From an uncultured Lysobacteraceae bacterium (GTDB taxonomy: Bacteria; Pseudomonadota; Gammaproteobacteria; Xanthomonadales; Xanthomonadaceae): a stretch of DNA of 64,000 nt. The notes under the pieces were generated by a model. The model made no database searches. It was not told where the DNA came from and was given only the letters and a program-made list of their open reading frames with translations. The stretch is taken from positions 45,169 to 109,168 of the forward strand of contig CAMLLG010000003.1 of NCBI GenBank assembly GCA_946480825.1, read 5' to 3'. Made by a program: the position numbers and the translations under genes. Shown piece after piece: positions 8,492-16,767 of this stretch (positions are counted from its first letter, which is position 1; each line of letters begins with the position of its first letter).

Positions 8492-8971
8492 ATGGGCAGA
8501 AGGAAATATCTGATCAATAAGAAAACGGACTCCGCAATCGGAGCCTTAGTTTTTGTACTTGGCATGATTGCCGTGACCATTTCGGGCATCGTCAAGTTCT
8601 TCGAAACAGTCGGATTCCTTACACCCGCAATCATTGTATTGATTTCAATCTGCTGTTTCATTTGGATAAAGAAAAAAAGAAATGCCGCAAGAGCCGAAGC
8701 CATCGAATCTGCCAAAAGAGAAAGAATTCGCTACCTTTCAGACAAATACAAAGACACAAGTGTCGTAACAAGAATCATGAATGGAGAGGCATGGATAGGG
8801 CAGACCGCAGAACAATTGCGTGACACTCTGAACGAACCGGAAGACATCGACACAAAGGTCATGAAATCGAAAATCAGGGAAACCTGGAAATATGGCCAGT
8901 ACGGCACCAACAGATACAGGCTTCGCATCACCCTGGAAAACAATCTTGTCGTGGGCTGGGAAGAAAAATAA
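8492..8971 (+). CDS. Small membrane protein of foreign base composition inside the MCE operon
   Basis: 159 residues, rich in Lys, Ile and Asn and much lower in GC than its neighbours. A basic N-terminus precedes two membrane helices (about 16-36 and 42-59, the second ending CCFIWIKKKR). A cytoplasmic or periplasmic domain follows with IGQTAEQLRDTLNEP and ETWKYGQYGTNRYRLRITLENNLVVGWEEK. This last part resembles the small beta-rich pattern of OmlA/DUF2845-like proteins (a GxT...GxP turn, then W.YG...), a weak match from memory. Start ATG at 8492 follows GAGGCGC. It interrupts the mlaE-mlaF pair, and composition and position suggest acquisition by transfer. Function unknown. Confidence 0.8.
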   Translation: MGRRKYLINKKTDSAIGALVFVLGMIAVTISGIVKFFETVGFLTPAIIVLISICCFIWIKKKRNAARAEAIESAKRERIRYLSDKYKDTSVVTRIMNGEAWIGQTAEQLRDTLNEPEDIDTKVMKSKIRETWKYGQYGTNRYRLRITLENNLVVGWEEK

Positions 8972-9026
8972 CAAATCGCCTCAAAAACCACACCAATAAT
9001 CAAAGTGTGTTCTCGCCAAAGATCTT

Positions 9027-9827
9027 ATGCTTGCCACTCCCGACGAACCCATCATTAAAGTCCGCGGCCTGTTGAATCAGTTCGGCGAGCAGGTCGTGCA
9101 CGAGGCGCTCGATCTCGACGTGCGCCGCGGCGAGATCATCGGCGTGGTCGGCGGTTCCGGCAGCGGCAAATCGGTGCTGCTGCGTTCGATCATCGGCCTG
9201 CGCGAACCCGACGAAGGCGAGATCGAAATCCTCGGCGTCGACGGCCGTTCGCGCGAGAGCGAAGACCGGCTGCACATCGAACGCAGCACCGGCGTGCTGT
9301 TCCAGGACGGCGCGCTGTTCTCGTCGCTGACCGTCGGCGAGAACGTGCAGGTGCCGTTGAAGGAACATCATCCGGAGCTGCCCGAATCGCTGCTGTACGA
9401 ACTGGCGCTGCTGAAGGTGAAGCTGGCCGGGTTGCCGCCCGATGCGCTCGACAAACTGCCGTCGCAGCTCTCCGGCGGCATGCGCAAGCGCGCCGGCCTC
9501 GCCCGCGCGCTCGCGCTCGACCCGCCGCTGCTGTTTCTCGACGAACCCACCGCCGGCCTCGACCCCATCGGCGCGGCGGCCTTCGACCACCTGACCCGCA
9601 CCCTGCAACAGGCGCTGGGCTTGACCGTGTTCCTGATCACCCACGATCTCGATACCCTGTACGCGATCTGCGACCGCGTCGCGGTGCTGGCCGAGCGCCG
9701 GGTGATCGCGGTCGGGCCGCTGGCGGAGATCGAACGATTCGATCATCCGTGGGTGCAGGAGTATTTCAACGGCCCGCGCGGGCGTGCGGCCCGCGACAGC
9801 CAACAGCGCATCGCCGCGAGGACATGA
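9027..9827 (+). CDS. mlaF: MCE transport ABC ATPase
   Basis: 266 residues. Cytoplasmic ATPase powering MlaE-type phospholipid transport. Walker A is GGSGSGKS (about 42-49), the Q-loop lies in VLFQDGALFSSLTVGENV, the signature is LSGGM followed by RKRAGLARALALDP, Walker B is LLFLDEPTAGLDP, and the switch His is in LITHDLDT. LSGGM with RKRAG is typical of the MCE-associated ATPases. No clear Shine-Dalgarno sequence precedes the ATG at 9027. The A+T-rich stretch of the inserted gene ends just before this start, so the original leader may have been replaced. MlaD begins two bases after its stop. Confidence 0.93.
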   Translation: MLATPDEPIIKVRGLLNQFGEQVVHEALDLDVRRGEIIGVVGGSGSGKSVLLRSIIGLREPDEGEIEILGVDGRSRESEDRLHIERSTGVLFQDGALFSSLTVGENVQVPLKEHHPELPESLLYELALLKVKLAGLPPDALDKLPSQLSGGMRKRAGLARALALDPPLLFLDEPTAGLDPIGAAAFDHLTRTLQQALGLTVFLITHDLDTLYAICDRVAVLAERRVIAVGPLAEIERFDHPWVQEYFNGPRGRAARDSQQRIAART

Positions 9828-9828
9828 G

Positions 9829-10752
9829 ATGGAAACCCGCGCCAACTACGTGATGATCGGCGTGTTCACGCTCGCCGCAATCGCTTTCATGCTGCTGTTC
9901 GGGCTGTGGGCGGCGAAGTACACCTCCGAGAAGGACTGGCGGTACTACGACGTGATCTTCGACGAAGCCGTCACCGGCCTCACCGAGGGCGGCAGCGTGC
10001 AGTACAACGGCATCGGCGTGGGCACGGTGGCCCAGTTGAGCCTCGCGCCGGACGATCCGCGCAAGGTGATCGCACGGGTGAAACTGCGCGCGACCACCCC
10101 GGTGAAGGTCGACACCCACGCCAAGCTGTCGTTCACCGGACTCACCGGCACCGCCTTCATCCAGCTCACCGGCGGCAGCCCGAAGGCGCCGATGTTGACC
10201 GCGCCGGGCGATGCCGTGCCGGTGATCGAAACCGAAGCCTCGGCGCTGCAGAACATCGCCGAAACCGCGAACAAACTGGTGGCGCGGCTGGACAAGGTGC
10301 TGAGCGACGAGAACATCGACAACATCGCGAAGACGCTCGAAAACCTCGAAAGCGCCACCGGCGCGATCTCCGATCAGCGCACCGATCTGAGCGCGTTGAT
10401 CACCAACGCGCGCATCTCCAGCGAAAAACTCGCCAGCACGCTCGACACCACCAACGATGCGGTCAACGATATCGACCGCGAACTGGTGCAGAAGCTGCCG
10501 CAACTCATCGCCAAGCTGGACAGCACCCTCGACCGGCTCGATTCGGCCGCCGGCAACGCCGACGCGCTGCTCAGCGAGAATCGCGGCGCGATCAACAACT
10601 TCACCCAGGACGGCTTGGGTCAGCTCGGCCCGACCCTGGACGAACTGCGGGCGCTGGTGCGCGACCTGCGCAAGATCAGTGCGCGTTTCGAAGACAACCC
10701 GGCCGGCTATGTGCTGGGCCGCCAGAAACCGAAGGAGTTCGAGCCGAAATGA
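9829..10752 (+). CDS. mlaD: MCE-domain substrate-binding protein
   Basis: 307 residues. The ATG at 9829 begins two bases after the mlaF stop, so translation is probably coupled. One membrane anchor (about residues 7-27) is followed by the MCE beta-barrel domain: YYDVIFDEAVTGLTEGGSVQYNGIGVGTVAQL, then LRATTPVKVDTHAKLSFTGLTGTAFIQLTGGSP. A long C-terminal helical region (about 130-290) of Asn/Asp/Ser-rich heptads could form a coiled tube in the hexamer. E. coli MlaD is only about 183 residues, so this longer form is closer to the MCE proteins of Gram-negative relatives with helical extensions. It anchors the complex in the inner membrane facing the periplasm. Confidence 0.92.
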   Translation: METRANYVMIGVFTLAAIAFMLLFGLWAAKYTSEKDWRYYDVIFDEAVTGLTEGGSVQYNGIGVGTVAQLSLAPDDPRKVIARVKLRATTPVKVDTHAKLSFTGLTGTAFIQLTGGSPKAPMLTAPGDAVPVIETEASALQNIAETANKLVARLDKVLSDENIDNIAKTLENLESATGAISDQRTDLSALITNARISSEKLASTLDTTNDAVNDIDRELVQKLPQLIAKLDSTLDRLDSAAGNADALLSENRGAINNFTQDGLGQLGPTLDELRALVRDLRKISARFEDNPAGYVLGRQKPKEFEPK

Positions 10753-11429
10753 GCCGACTTTCCGCACGAATGCTGTCCGCACGCGCGCGCCGCAGCCTGC
10801 GCGTCGTCGCGTTCGCCGTCGCGACCGCCGCGCTGGCCGGCTGCGGCATCCTGCCGAAGCAGGAAACGATGGCGCTGTACGATCCGACGCCGCAGCGCGG
10901 CGCGGCGCAGGAGGCCGCAGCGCCGACGCTGGATTGGCAGTTGCAGATCGCGCGCCCGTACGCCGACGGCATGCACGACTCCGCGCGCATCCTGGTGCGC
11001 CCGCAGCCGGGCGAACTGCAGGTCTACAAGGGCGCGGCGTGGATCCAGCCGGCGCCGGACATCGTGCAGGACGCGCTGCTGCGCGCGTTCGCCGACAGCG
11101 GCCGGCTGTCCGGCGTCGCCCGTCGCGGCGACGGCGTGAGCGCGCGCTACCAGCTGCTGCTCGATCTGCGCCGCTTCGAATCGGATTACGGCGACGCGAA
11201 CGACGGCGCCGCCACGCCGAGCGTGCGGATCGAACTCGGCGCCCGCCTCGTCCACAACGCCGACGACCGCATCGTCGCCAGCCGCGTGTTCGACACGGCC
11301 ACGCTCGCCGATGGCACCGATGTCGCGCAGATCAATCGCGCCTTCCAGCGCGGCCTCGGCGACGTCACCGCGCAGTTGATCGACTGGACGCTGACGGAAG
11401 GGCAGCGGGACGCTGCGCGCAAGCGCTGA
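10749..11429 (+). CDS. ABC-type transport auxiliary lipoprotein (PqiC-like)
   Basis: 226 residues. It overlaps the end of mlaD by an ATGA junction, implying translational coupling. The N-terminus has Arg residues, a hydrophobic run and a lipobox LAGC (Cys at about 32). The body has the family pattern: an LQIARPYADGMHDSARILVRPQPGELQVYKGAAWIQPAPDIVQDALLRAFADSG stretch, a central beta strand region LLLDLRRFESDYG, and a C-terminal helix. These lipoproteins work with MCE proteins at the outer membrane, as PqiC does with PqiB. No separate mlaC or mlaB gene is present in the operon. Confidence 0.85.
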   Translation: MSRLSARMLSARARRSLRVVAFAVATAALAGCGILPKQETMALYDPTPQRGAAQEAAAPTLDWQLQIARPYADGMHDSARILVRPQPGELQVYKGAAWIQPAPDIVQDALLRAFADSGRLSGVARRGDGVSARYQLLLDLRRFESDYGDANDGAATPSVRIELGARLVHNADDRIVASRVFDTATLADGTDVAQINRAFQRGLGDVTAQLIDWTLTEGQRDAARKR

Positions 11430-11490
11430 TCCGGCTCCGCAAAACCCGGCGGATGGCGAAGCGGCGGAGGATGGATCGACGGACGAACCG

Positions 11491-14037
11491 TCAGCGCAGC
11501 GCGGGCCGCGATCCGTTCAGGCGGACGGCGAGCCGGTCCTCGCGGGCCCAGTCGGGCAACGCATGTGGCGGGCAATCGCCGTCGACCGCCGATTCGCCGC
11601 AGGGCGTGCCGCGCAACAGATCGGCGCCCAACCGAAGCGCAGGGCCGGCACCATCGAGCGCGGAGACCCGGTCCACCACCTGTCGCGCCGCCTGCAGCCG
11701 GCGCGGATCGACACCGGGCAAACCGACGGCGTGGCTGGTCATCAACGCCAGCGCCTCGGCCTCCTGACGGCTGGGTGCGCGGAGGCGCAGCAGCGCATCG
11801 ACTCTCGGCTGCAACACGGTCCAGGCGGCTGCGGGCTCGCCATCGAGCACGCGCTGACGCGCCGCGGCGATCAGGCCGTAATCGGTCTGCTCCGGACTGC
11901 GCTTGCCGTCGTTGCAGCGTTCGAGATACGCATTCGCCCGATCCCGGCGCCGGGCTTCGGTCAGCACCCAGGCATGGAAGCAGGGATTGGGCGACGCGGT
12001 GATGTCCAACCCGGCGCGCTCCATCGCATCGATGCCGTCGACCGCGGCGTCGATTTCGTCGCGCCAGAAATGCGACTCGACCTGCAGATAGAGCGCCCAC
12101 GCGGACGCCCGCGGATGCGGATGCGGCGCCCGCTGCAGCACCGCGATCTCGGCCAGCGCCTCCTCGTAACGACGCGCACCGACGACCTCGGCGACCACGA
12201 AATACGGATGCAGGCTGTTCCCGCCGTCCAGCCGCGCGTCGCGGATGCGCTGTCGTGCGCGGTCGAGATGTTCGCGCCAGGCATCGGGTTGGTCCCGGTC
12301 GATCCGCGCCAACAGCAGCAGGGCCTCGATCTCGGCGCGCAGATGGCCGGACGCGCGCGCCTGCCCGACGATCGCCCGCAGTTGCGCGCGCCGCGCGGCC
12401 AGCGCGGGGCCGGGCACGATCGGCTCCGCCCGCTGCACCCACACCCGACTCTCGGCCGCCGATCCCGCATCACCGAGTCGATCGAAGCCCTCGGCGATCC
12501 GGATCTGCGCATCGGCCGCCGCCCTGCGCTCGCCGCGATGCATGTGCAGCGGCCCGAGATTGGCCTCCAGCCGCAGCGCGGCGTGCGGCCAGCCCGCGCG
12601 CCGCGCGATCGCGCTCGCGCGCTCGATCTCATACTGCGCGCGTTCCAGTTCCTGCAGACGCAGCAGCGCGAGGATCATCGCGTCTTCCTGCTCCAGCCAC
12701 TCGCCCGCACCCGCAGGCTGCGCGGACAGCCGTTCGATCTCGCGCAGCGCATCGCGCAACTGCAGGCGTTCGACGCGGGCGACCATGCCCGCGCGCGGAC
12801 ACGGGCGGGCACCGAGCCGGTCGGGCGCGATCCGCGCGAGCAACCGCTCGATCCGGCAACGACGCACCGGATCGGCATCGCGATCGGGCACGAGCGATTG
12901 CGCAGCCGCGCGCGCGTCCTCGGCGCGTCCCAGATCGAACAACAAGCCGGCCAGCGCGATCCGCGCATCGGTCATGCCGGTCTCCAGCGTCAGCGCGCGC
13001 CGGAATTCCAGCAGTGCCGTGGCGCGATCGAACCGCGCCTCGGCCAGCCGGCCGGCGACATAGGCGTCGGTGGCCGCACCGGGCGAACGGGCCGACGCCG
13101 GCAGATGCCGCGCGAGCAGGGTCTGCAGCGCTTCGGGCAAGCCTTCGGCGGCGCCGCGATAGCGCTCGCGGATGCGGACGCGCCCCTGTTCGAGGGTGAG
13201 TTCCGCGTCCAGCGTCCGCCGGTCCATGCGTTCGATCCGCACCTGCAGATGCGGCCCGCGGAACGGATTCTCGACCTGCGCGCGCTGGAAGACGACGACA
13301 TCGACATCGCGCAGATGCGCCTGCTCGATGGTCTTGCGCAGCAGCGTGTCGCGCAGCCACGCGAGCGACGGCGGCGCCAGCACCGTCGCGCTCATCTCGA
13401 TCTGCGGATCGAGCGCGATGACGCCCGCAGGCTGCAGCCATCGCCAGATCGGGATCGCCGCGAGGGCCAGACACGCCGCCAGTGCGACGAGGATCATCGG
13501 CCGCCACCGGCGACGTGGCGGCGCGAGCATGGACGGCGCAACATCGGCGGACTGCGCGTCGGGGAACGCGCGTTCGTCCGAGATTGCATCGGACACCCGC
13601 GCATCGGACACCTGCCCGGCGACGGACGCGCCGCCGACCGGGACGTCATCGACCGATGCGGCGCCGGGTGTCGGCGTGACGCGGATCCAGGCCTCGTCCG
13701 GCACGACCAACAGATAGCCGCGCTTGCTGCGGGTCTGCAGGATGTCCTTGCCCGCTGGCCCGAGCGCGCGGCGGATCTGCCAGACGCAGTGGGTGATCGC
13801 GGCATCCTCGACCACCCGCCCGGCCCACACCGTTTCCAGGATGTCCTCGCGCGCGACCAGGGTATTGGCGCGTCGGGACAACAACAGCAGCAACGCTTCG
13901 GCGCGCGGCGTGAGCCCGCTCGGTCCCTGTTCGCTGGAGACGGCGCCGCGGTCGAGATCGACCGTCAGCGGCCCCAGCCTGAACCCGGTGAACACAGACG
14001 CGGCGCCCGCTCCCATCGGCTCATCCCATGCTGTCAT
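11491..14037 (-). CDS. CadC-like membrane-bound winged-helix regulator with TPR-type periplasmic domain
   Basis: 848 residues. The N-terminal ~110 residues form an OmpR/PhoB-type winged helix: LTPRAEALLLLLSRRANTLVAREDILETVWAGRVVEDAAITHCVWQIRRALG and ILQTRSKRGYLL. A Ser/Asp-rich linker follows, then one membrane helix (about 180-199, MILVALAACLALAAIPIW). The remaining ~640 residues are helical, Arg/Ala-rich repeats of TPR character, presumably periplasmic. There is no receiver domain, so the architecture is that of one-component CadC/ToxR-like regulators. The signal and target genes are unknown. Three short direct repeats sit just upstream of the start and could be its own binding sites. It is convergent with the MCE operon. 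Confidence 0.88.
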   Translation of the reverse strand: MTAWDEPMGAGAASVFTGFRLGPLTVDLDRGAVSSEQGPSGLTPRAEALLLLLSRRANTLVAREDILETVWAGRVVEDAAITHCVWQIRRALGPAGKDILQTRSKRGYLLVVPDEAWIRVTPTPGAASVDDVPVGGASVAGQVSDARVSDAISDERAFPDAQSADVAPSMLAPPRRRWRPMILVALAACLALAAIPIWRWLQPAGVIALDPQIEMSATVLAPPSLAWLRDTLLRKTIEQAHLRDVDVVVFQRAQVENPFRGPHLQVRIERMDRRTLDAELTLEQGRVRIRERYRGAAEGLPEALQTLLARHLPASARSPGAATDAYVAGRLAEARFDRATALLEFRRALTLETGMTDARIALAGLLFDLGRAEDARAAAQSLVPDRDADPVRRCRIERLLARIAPDRLGARPCPRAGMVARVERLQLRDALREIERLSAQPAGAGEWLEQEDAMILALLRLQELERAQYEIERASAIARRAGWPHAALRLEANLGPLHMHRGERRAAADAQIRIAEGFDRLGDAGSAAESRVWVQRAEPIVPGPALAARRAQLRAIVGQARASGHLRAEIEALLLLARIDRDQPDAWREHLDRARQRIRDARLDGGNSLHPYFVVAEVVGARRYEEALAEIAVLQRAPHPHPRASAWALYLQVESHFWRDEIDAAVDGIDAMERAGLDITASPNPCFHAWVLTEARRRDRANAYLERCNDGKRSPEQTDYGLIAAARQRVLDGEPAAAWTVLQPRVDALLRLRAPSRQEAEALALMTSHAVGLPGVDPRRLQAARQVVDRVSALDGAGPALRLGADLLRGTPCGESAVDGDCPPHALPDWAREDRLAVRLNGSRPALR

Positions 14038-14062
14038 CGGCCGAGTCTAGAGCGTCGCGCAT

Positions 14063-14104
14063 GCGTTTACATGTGCGTTACATCGATGCGGGCGCGTTAC
14101 ATCG
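14063..14104 (-). promoter_or_regulatory. Three direct repeats upstream of the CadC-like gene
   Basis: GCGTTACATCG occurs at 14075-14085 and again at 14094-14104, with a related GCGTTTACATG at 14063-14073. They end 25 bases before the start codon at 14037. OmpR-type winged helices bind tandem direct repeats of about this size, so autoregulation is a reasonable inference. Confidence 0.45.
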
Positions 14105-14139
14105 CCGTCGGCGCGGTACAGAGACGCAGCGCACGGCCC

Positions 14140-14700
14140 TCAACGCCGCCGGTTGGCAGGGAACGCCGGCAGCGAGTCCAGAAACGCCTGCGATGCGCCG
14201 CGGAATCGGACGTAGCGGTCGTCCATCTTTCTGGCCACGAGCAGGCGCGCACCGAACAGGCCGGCGACGATCGCGACGATGAACAGCAGGATGCCGAGCG
14301 CGAAATAATCGGTGCCCGAAAACGCCACCAGCAGACCTACGAAAAAGGCGCCGAACGCACCGAGGATCACGCGATTGCGGCGCCGGGCGTGCGCGGCGCA
14401 CAGCGCCACCGCATGCTCGCTCTTCTTGCGCGCGATCAGCGCGATGATGGCGTACAGCAGGATGCCGATGAGGATCAGCAGATACAGCCACGGCGTGTGC
14501 CAGTAGAACTTGCGCGGTTTCACCGTGCCGGTCACGTGCGCGTTGCATTTCACGCAACGCCGCGGCAGCGGTTTGTCGCGCATCACCACCAGATCCTTGC
14601 CGTCGCGCCAGGCGACGCCGCCGTCGTTCTCCACGGGCTGCGCCCAGGCGTCGACACGGGCTTCCGGCGGACTGTACGGGTTGAACGATTGCGGTTGCAT
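14140..14700 (-). CDS. Membrane protein with CVKCN motif, paralogue A
   Basis: 186 residues. The N-terminus reads NPYSPPEARVDAW, a PYxPPEA motif shared with the gene at 16083-16745. A soluble part follows with LVVMRDKPLPRRCVKCNAHVTGTVKPRKFYWHTPW. Two or three hydrophobic segments come next (about 72-90, and 112-145 as one or two helices), with a second Cys-His pair in ALCAAHARRR. The C-terminus is KMDDRYVRFRGASQAFLDSLPAFP. The two CxxC/CxxH sites could bind a metal or form a ribbon; this is inference. I know the type only as an uncharacterised membrane family of Xanthomonadaceae. It is 144 bases downstream of a DUF4349 lipoprotein gene. Confidence 0.8.
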   Translation of the reverse strand: MQPQSFNPYSPPEARVDAWAQPVENDGGVAWRDGKDLVVMRDKPLPRRCVKCNAHVTGTVKPRKFYWHTPWLYLLILIGILLYAIIALIARKKSEHAVALCAAHARRRNRVILGAFGAFFVGLLVAFSGTDYFALGILLFIVAIVAGLFGARLLVARKMDDRYVRFRGASQAFLDSLPAFPANRRR

Positions 14701-14844
14701 GCGCCCCTCGGCATGTCGACGAAAGGCGGCATTCTAGCGGCGGCCGGTGTCGATGCGCGGGCGCGGTGAACCGTGCCCCACGCATCGACACGCATCGACG
14801 ACTCCGGCCGACGATCACTCCACCTGCGACCACTCCACCTGCGG

Positions 14845-15972
14845 TCACTCTGCCGCGGGCGGCGGCGGCGGCATCGCGCGGGCGGGACGACGCGTGCGCA
14901 GCCAGCGACGCAGGCCGTACACGCCCAGACCCAGGGCCAGCCACAGCGGCCACACGTGGATCAGTGCGATCACCAGATCCAGCACGCCGTACCAGCCGAC
15001 GCGCAGCGCTTCGACGAGACGCGCGAAGAAGCCCGGGCTGTGCTTGCGGAACACCGCCTCGACATCGGCCATCTCGGTCTGCCGGATCTTCGACAACTGG
15101 TGCAGCGACAGCGTGATCGTGCTGAAGGCGACACGGTCCTCGAACTGCTTCTGTTCGATCAGCGCTTCGTCGCGCTGCAGCCTGGCGCCGGTGCGGGCCG
15201 CGATCACGTCGGCCTTGCGGTCGAGACGATCGCCGTCGCGCACGGCATCGCCGAGCGCCTGCTGCGCCTGCTGCTCGCGCTGCCACGCCAACTGCCGACG
15301 CAGCAGATCGAACTGCGCATCGGCGGCCTGGAAGCCGCGCTGGTCGAGGAATTCCATCTGCGAGGCGATCGCGCGCAGAAAGGTCTGGGTGTTCTCGCTC
15401 GGCACGCGCACGGTGAGGCTGCCGCGGACCGTGTACTCGGCCAGTTCGATCAGCTTGCCGTCGCCGGCCGGGCGACGCTGCACGTTGAGGGTCTGCGCCG
15501 AGATGTCGTTGGCGACCACGAAGCCGCCCTGCTGTGCGGCGGCATCTTCGATGGCGAGCGCGGAGGAGTAGACGTCCTTCACCCGGAACTGCGCCTGTGC
15601 GGTGCGGATGAACTTGCGTTCGCCATCCTCGTAGGTGACGGCGCTGGAACTGATCTGGCCGGCATCGACGCGGGTCTCGGTCTCGACCTCCTGGCGCCGT
15701 GCGGCCGCCTGATCGGCGAATGCGTCCGAGGACGCTTTCGCGACTTCGGCGGACGCGGCGGCATCGGCGGCCACGGCCTGCGGGGCAGGCGCTTCCATCG
15801 GCGCCGACGCGGGCATCGCCCCGCCCATCGCCTTGTCGGCGGTCTCTTCGTATGCGGCCGATTCGGCGGCGCTTTCCTGCCTGCTGCAGGCGGCGATGGC
15901 GAACGACAGCGCGGCCGTGAGGCCGCAGACGAGCGCGTGGCGCAGGAACGCCTTCGAACGGTTGGCACGCAT
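14845..15972 (-). CDS. DUF4349 lipoprotein
   Basis: 375 residues from the ATG at 15972. The signal peptide ends in a lipobox (FAIAAC, Cys 29). An Ala/Glu/Ser-rich low-complexity stretch (30-105) leads into the DUF4349 core: RKFIRTAQAQFRVKDVYSSALAIEDAAAQQGGFVVANDIS, VRGSLTVRVPSENTQTFLRAIA, then a coiled-coil helix rich in Gln and Arg (LLRRQLAWQREQQAQQAL). FEDRVAFSTITLSLHQ follows, and one membrane helix near the C-terminus (VIALIHVWPLWLALGLGVYGL), ending in a basic, Pro-rich tail. This is the family architecture; its function is unknown. It lies between two paralogous membrane genes. The start was set by the lipobox, because the frame runs on upstream into the neighbour. Confidence 0.87.
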   Translation of the reverse strand: MRANRSKAFLRHALVCGLTAALSFAIAACSRQESAAESAAYEETADKAMGGAMPASAPMEAPAPQAVAADAAASAEVAKASSDAFADQAAARRQEVETETRVDAGQISSSAVTYEDGERKFIRTAQAQFRVKDVYSSALAIEDAAAQQGGFVVANDISAQTLNVQRRPAGDGKLIELAEYTVRGSLTVRVPSENTQTFLRAIASQMEFLDQRGFQAADAQFDLLRRQLAWQREQQAQQALGDAVRDGDRLDRKADVIAARTGARLQRDEALIEQKQFEDRVAFSTITLSLHQLSKIRQTEMADVEAVFRKHSPGFFARLVEALRVGWYGVLDLVIALIHVWPLWLALGLGVYGLRRWLRTRRPARAMPPPPPAAE

Positions 15973-16082
15973 GTGGACTCCCCGGTGATCGAGCGGTGGC
16001 GGTGACGACGACGGCGTTCGGAAACGTACCGGATCGCCGAGCGGGGTTAGCGCAAACCGGCCAAGCCGCAATGTAACGCGTG

Positions 16083-16745
16083 TCACTGCTTTTTCGCGCG
16101 GGGTTTCAAGTAGTGCAGTCTGTACTCGGGGAGCATCGGCAGGCTGCGCAGGAATGCCTCGTCGCAGTCGCCGAACAGGCTGTAGCGCGCATCGATGCGG
16201 ACTGCGGTCAGAACCCGCCCACGCGACCACGCGAGAACGACGGTCAGCGTGCCCAACAGAAACATCGGCGCGAGCGTATCGACGACGAACGGTGACAGCA
16301 GCGCCGCGACGAACAGCGCAATCGCGAACCAGATCGATCGGCGACGGTCGCGGCGATGGCGTTCGCACAGTCCGATCGAGTGGCGCGCCGTGCGGCGCAG
16401 CGCGATGCTGGCGATCAGCGACACAAGAAGACTCAGGGGCACAGCGACCAGCAACCATCCGACCTGCGTTGACGGCACCAGCGGCGCCGCCATGGCCACG
16501 ACGGGAATCGCCAGCAGGGGCGCGTAAACCCACTTGGTGACCCAGCGGAATCGCCGCTCGCGCATTCCGTCGGCGGCGTCCGCATTGCACTTCACGCAGC
16601 GGATCGGCAGCGGCGCATCGCGCATCACCACGAGCATGGCGCCGTGACGCCAACAGGTCTGACCCTCCGGCTCCGAAGCGAGCGGCACCGCGGCGATCCG
16701 CGCCTCGGGCGGGCGGTAGGGATCGTCCTCGTCGCGCTCGTCCAT
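16083..16745 (-). CDS. Membrane protein with CVKCN motif, paralogue B
   Basis: 220 residues. It shares the plan of the gene at 14140-14700: PYRPPEARI near the N-terminus, LVVMRDAPLPIRCVKCNADAADGMRERRFRWVTKWVY, then membrane segments (about 72-90, 96-115, 136-175), a Cys/His pair in IGLCERHRRDRR between them, and a C-terminus reading RIDARYSLFGDCDEAFLRSLPMLP. The shared order of motifs supports a gene duplication, with a DUF4349 lipoprotein gene now between the copies. Molecular role unknown; the repeated Cys pairs suggest metal binding. It begins 23 bases downstream of the fadI stop. Confidence 0.8.
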   Translation of the reverse strand: MDERDEDDPYRPPEARIAAVPLASEPEGQTCWRHGAMLVVMRDAPLPIRCVKCNADAADGMRERRFRWVTKWVYAPLLAIPVVAMAAPLVPSTQVGWLLVAVPLSLLVSLIASIALRRTARHSIGLCERHRRDRRRSIWFAIALFVAALLSPFVVDTLAPMFLLGTLTVVLAWSRGRVLTAVRIDARYSLFGDCDEAFLRSLPMLPEYRLHYLKPRAKKQ

Positions 16746-16767
16746 GGTCGCGACCCCACGCGCGCGA

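Noticed and set aside
8492..8971. The A+T-rich gene as a true component of the MCE transporter
   Set aside because: Its base composition and absence from the usual operon order argue for insertion; nothing in its sequence ties it to lipid transport.
11563..14769. Plus-strand frame of 1068 codons opposite the CadC-like gene
   Set aside because: Mirror of a GC-rich minus-strand gene with a clear winged helix and membrane helix; the plus translation is Arg/Gln-rich with no domain.
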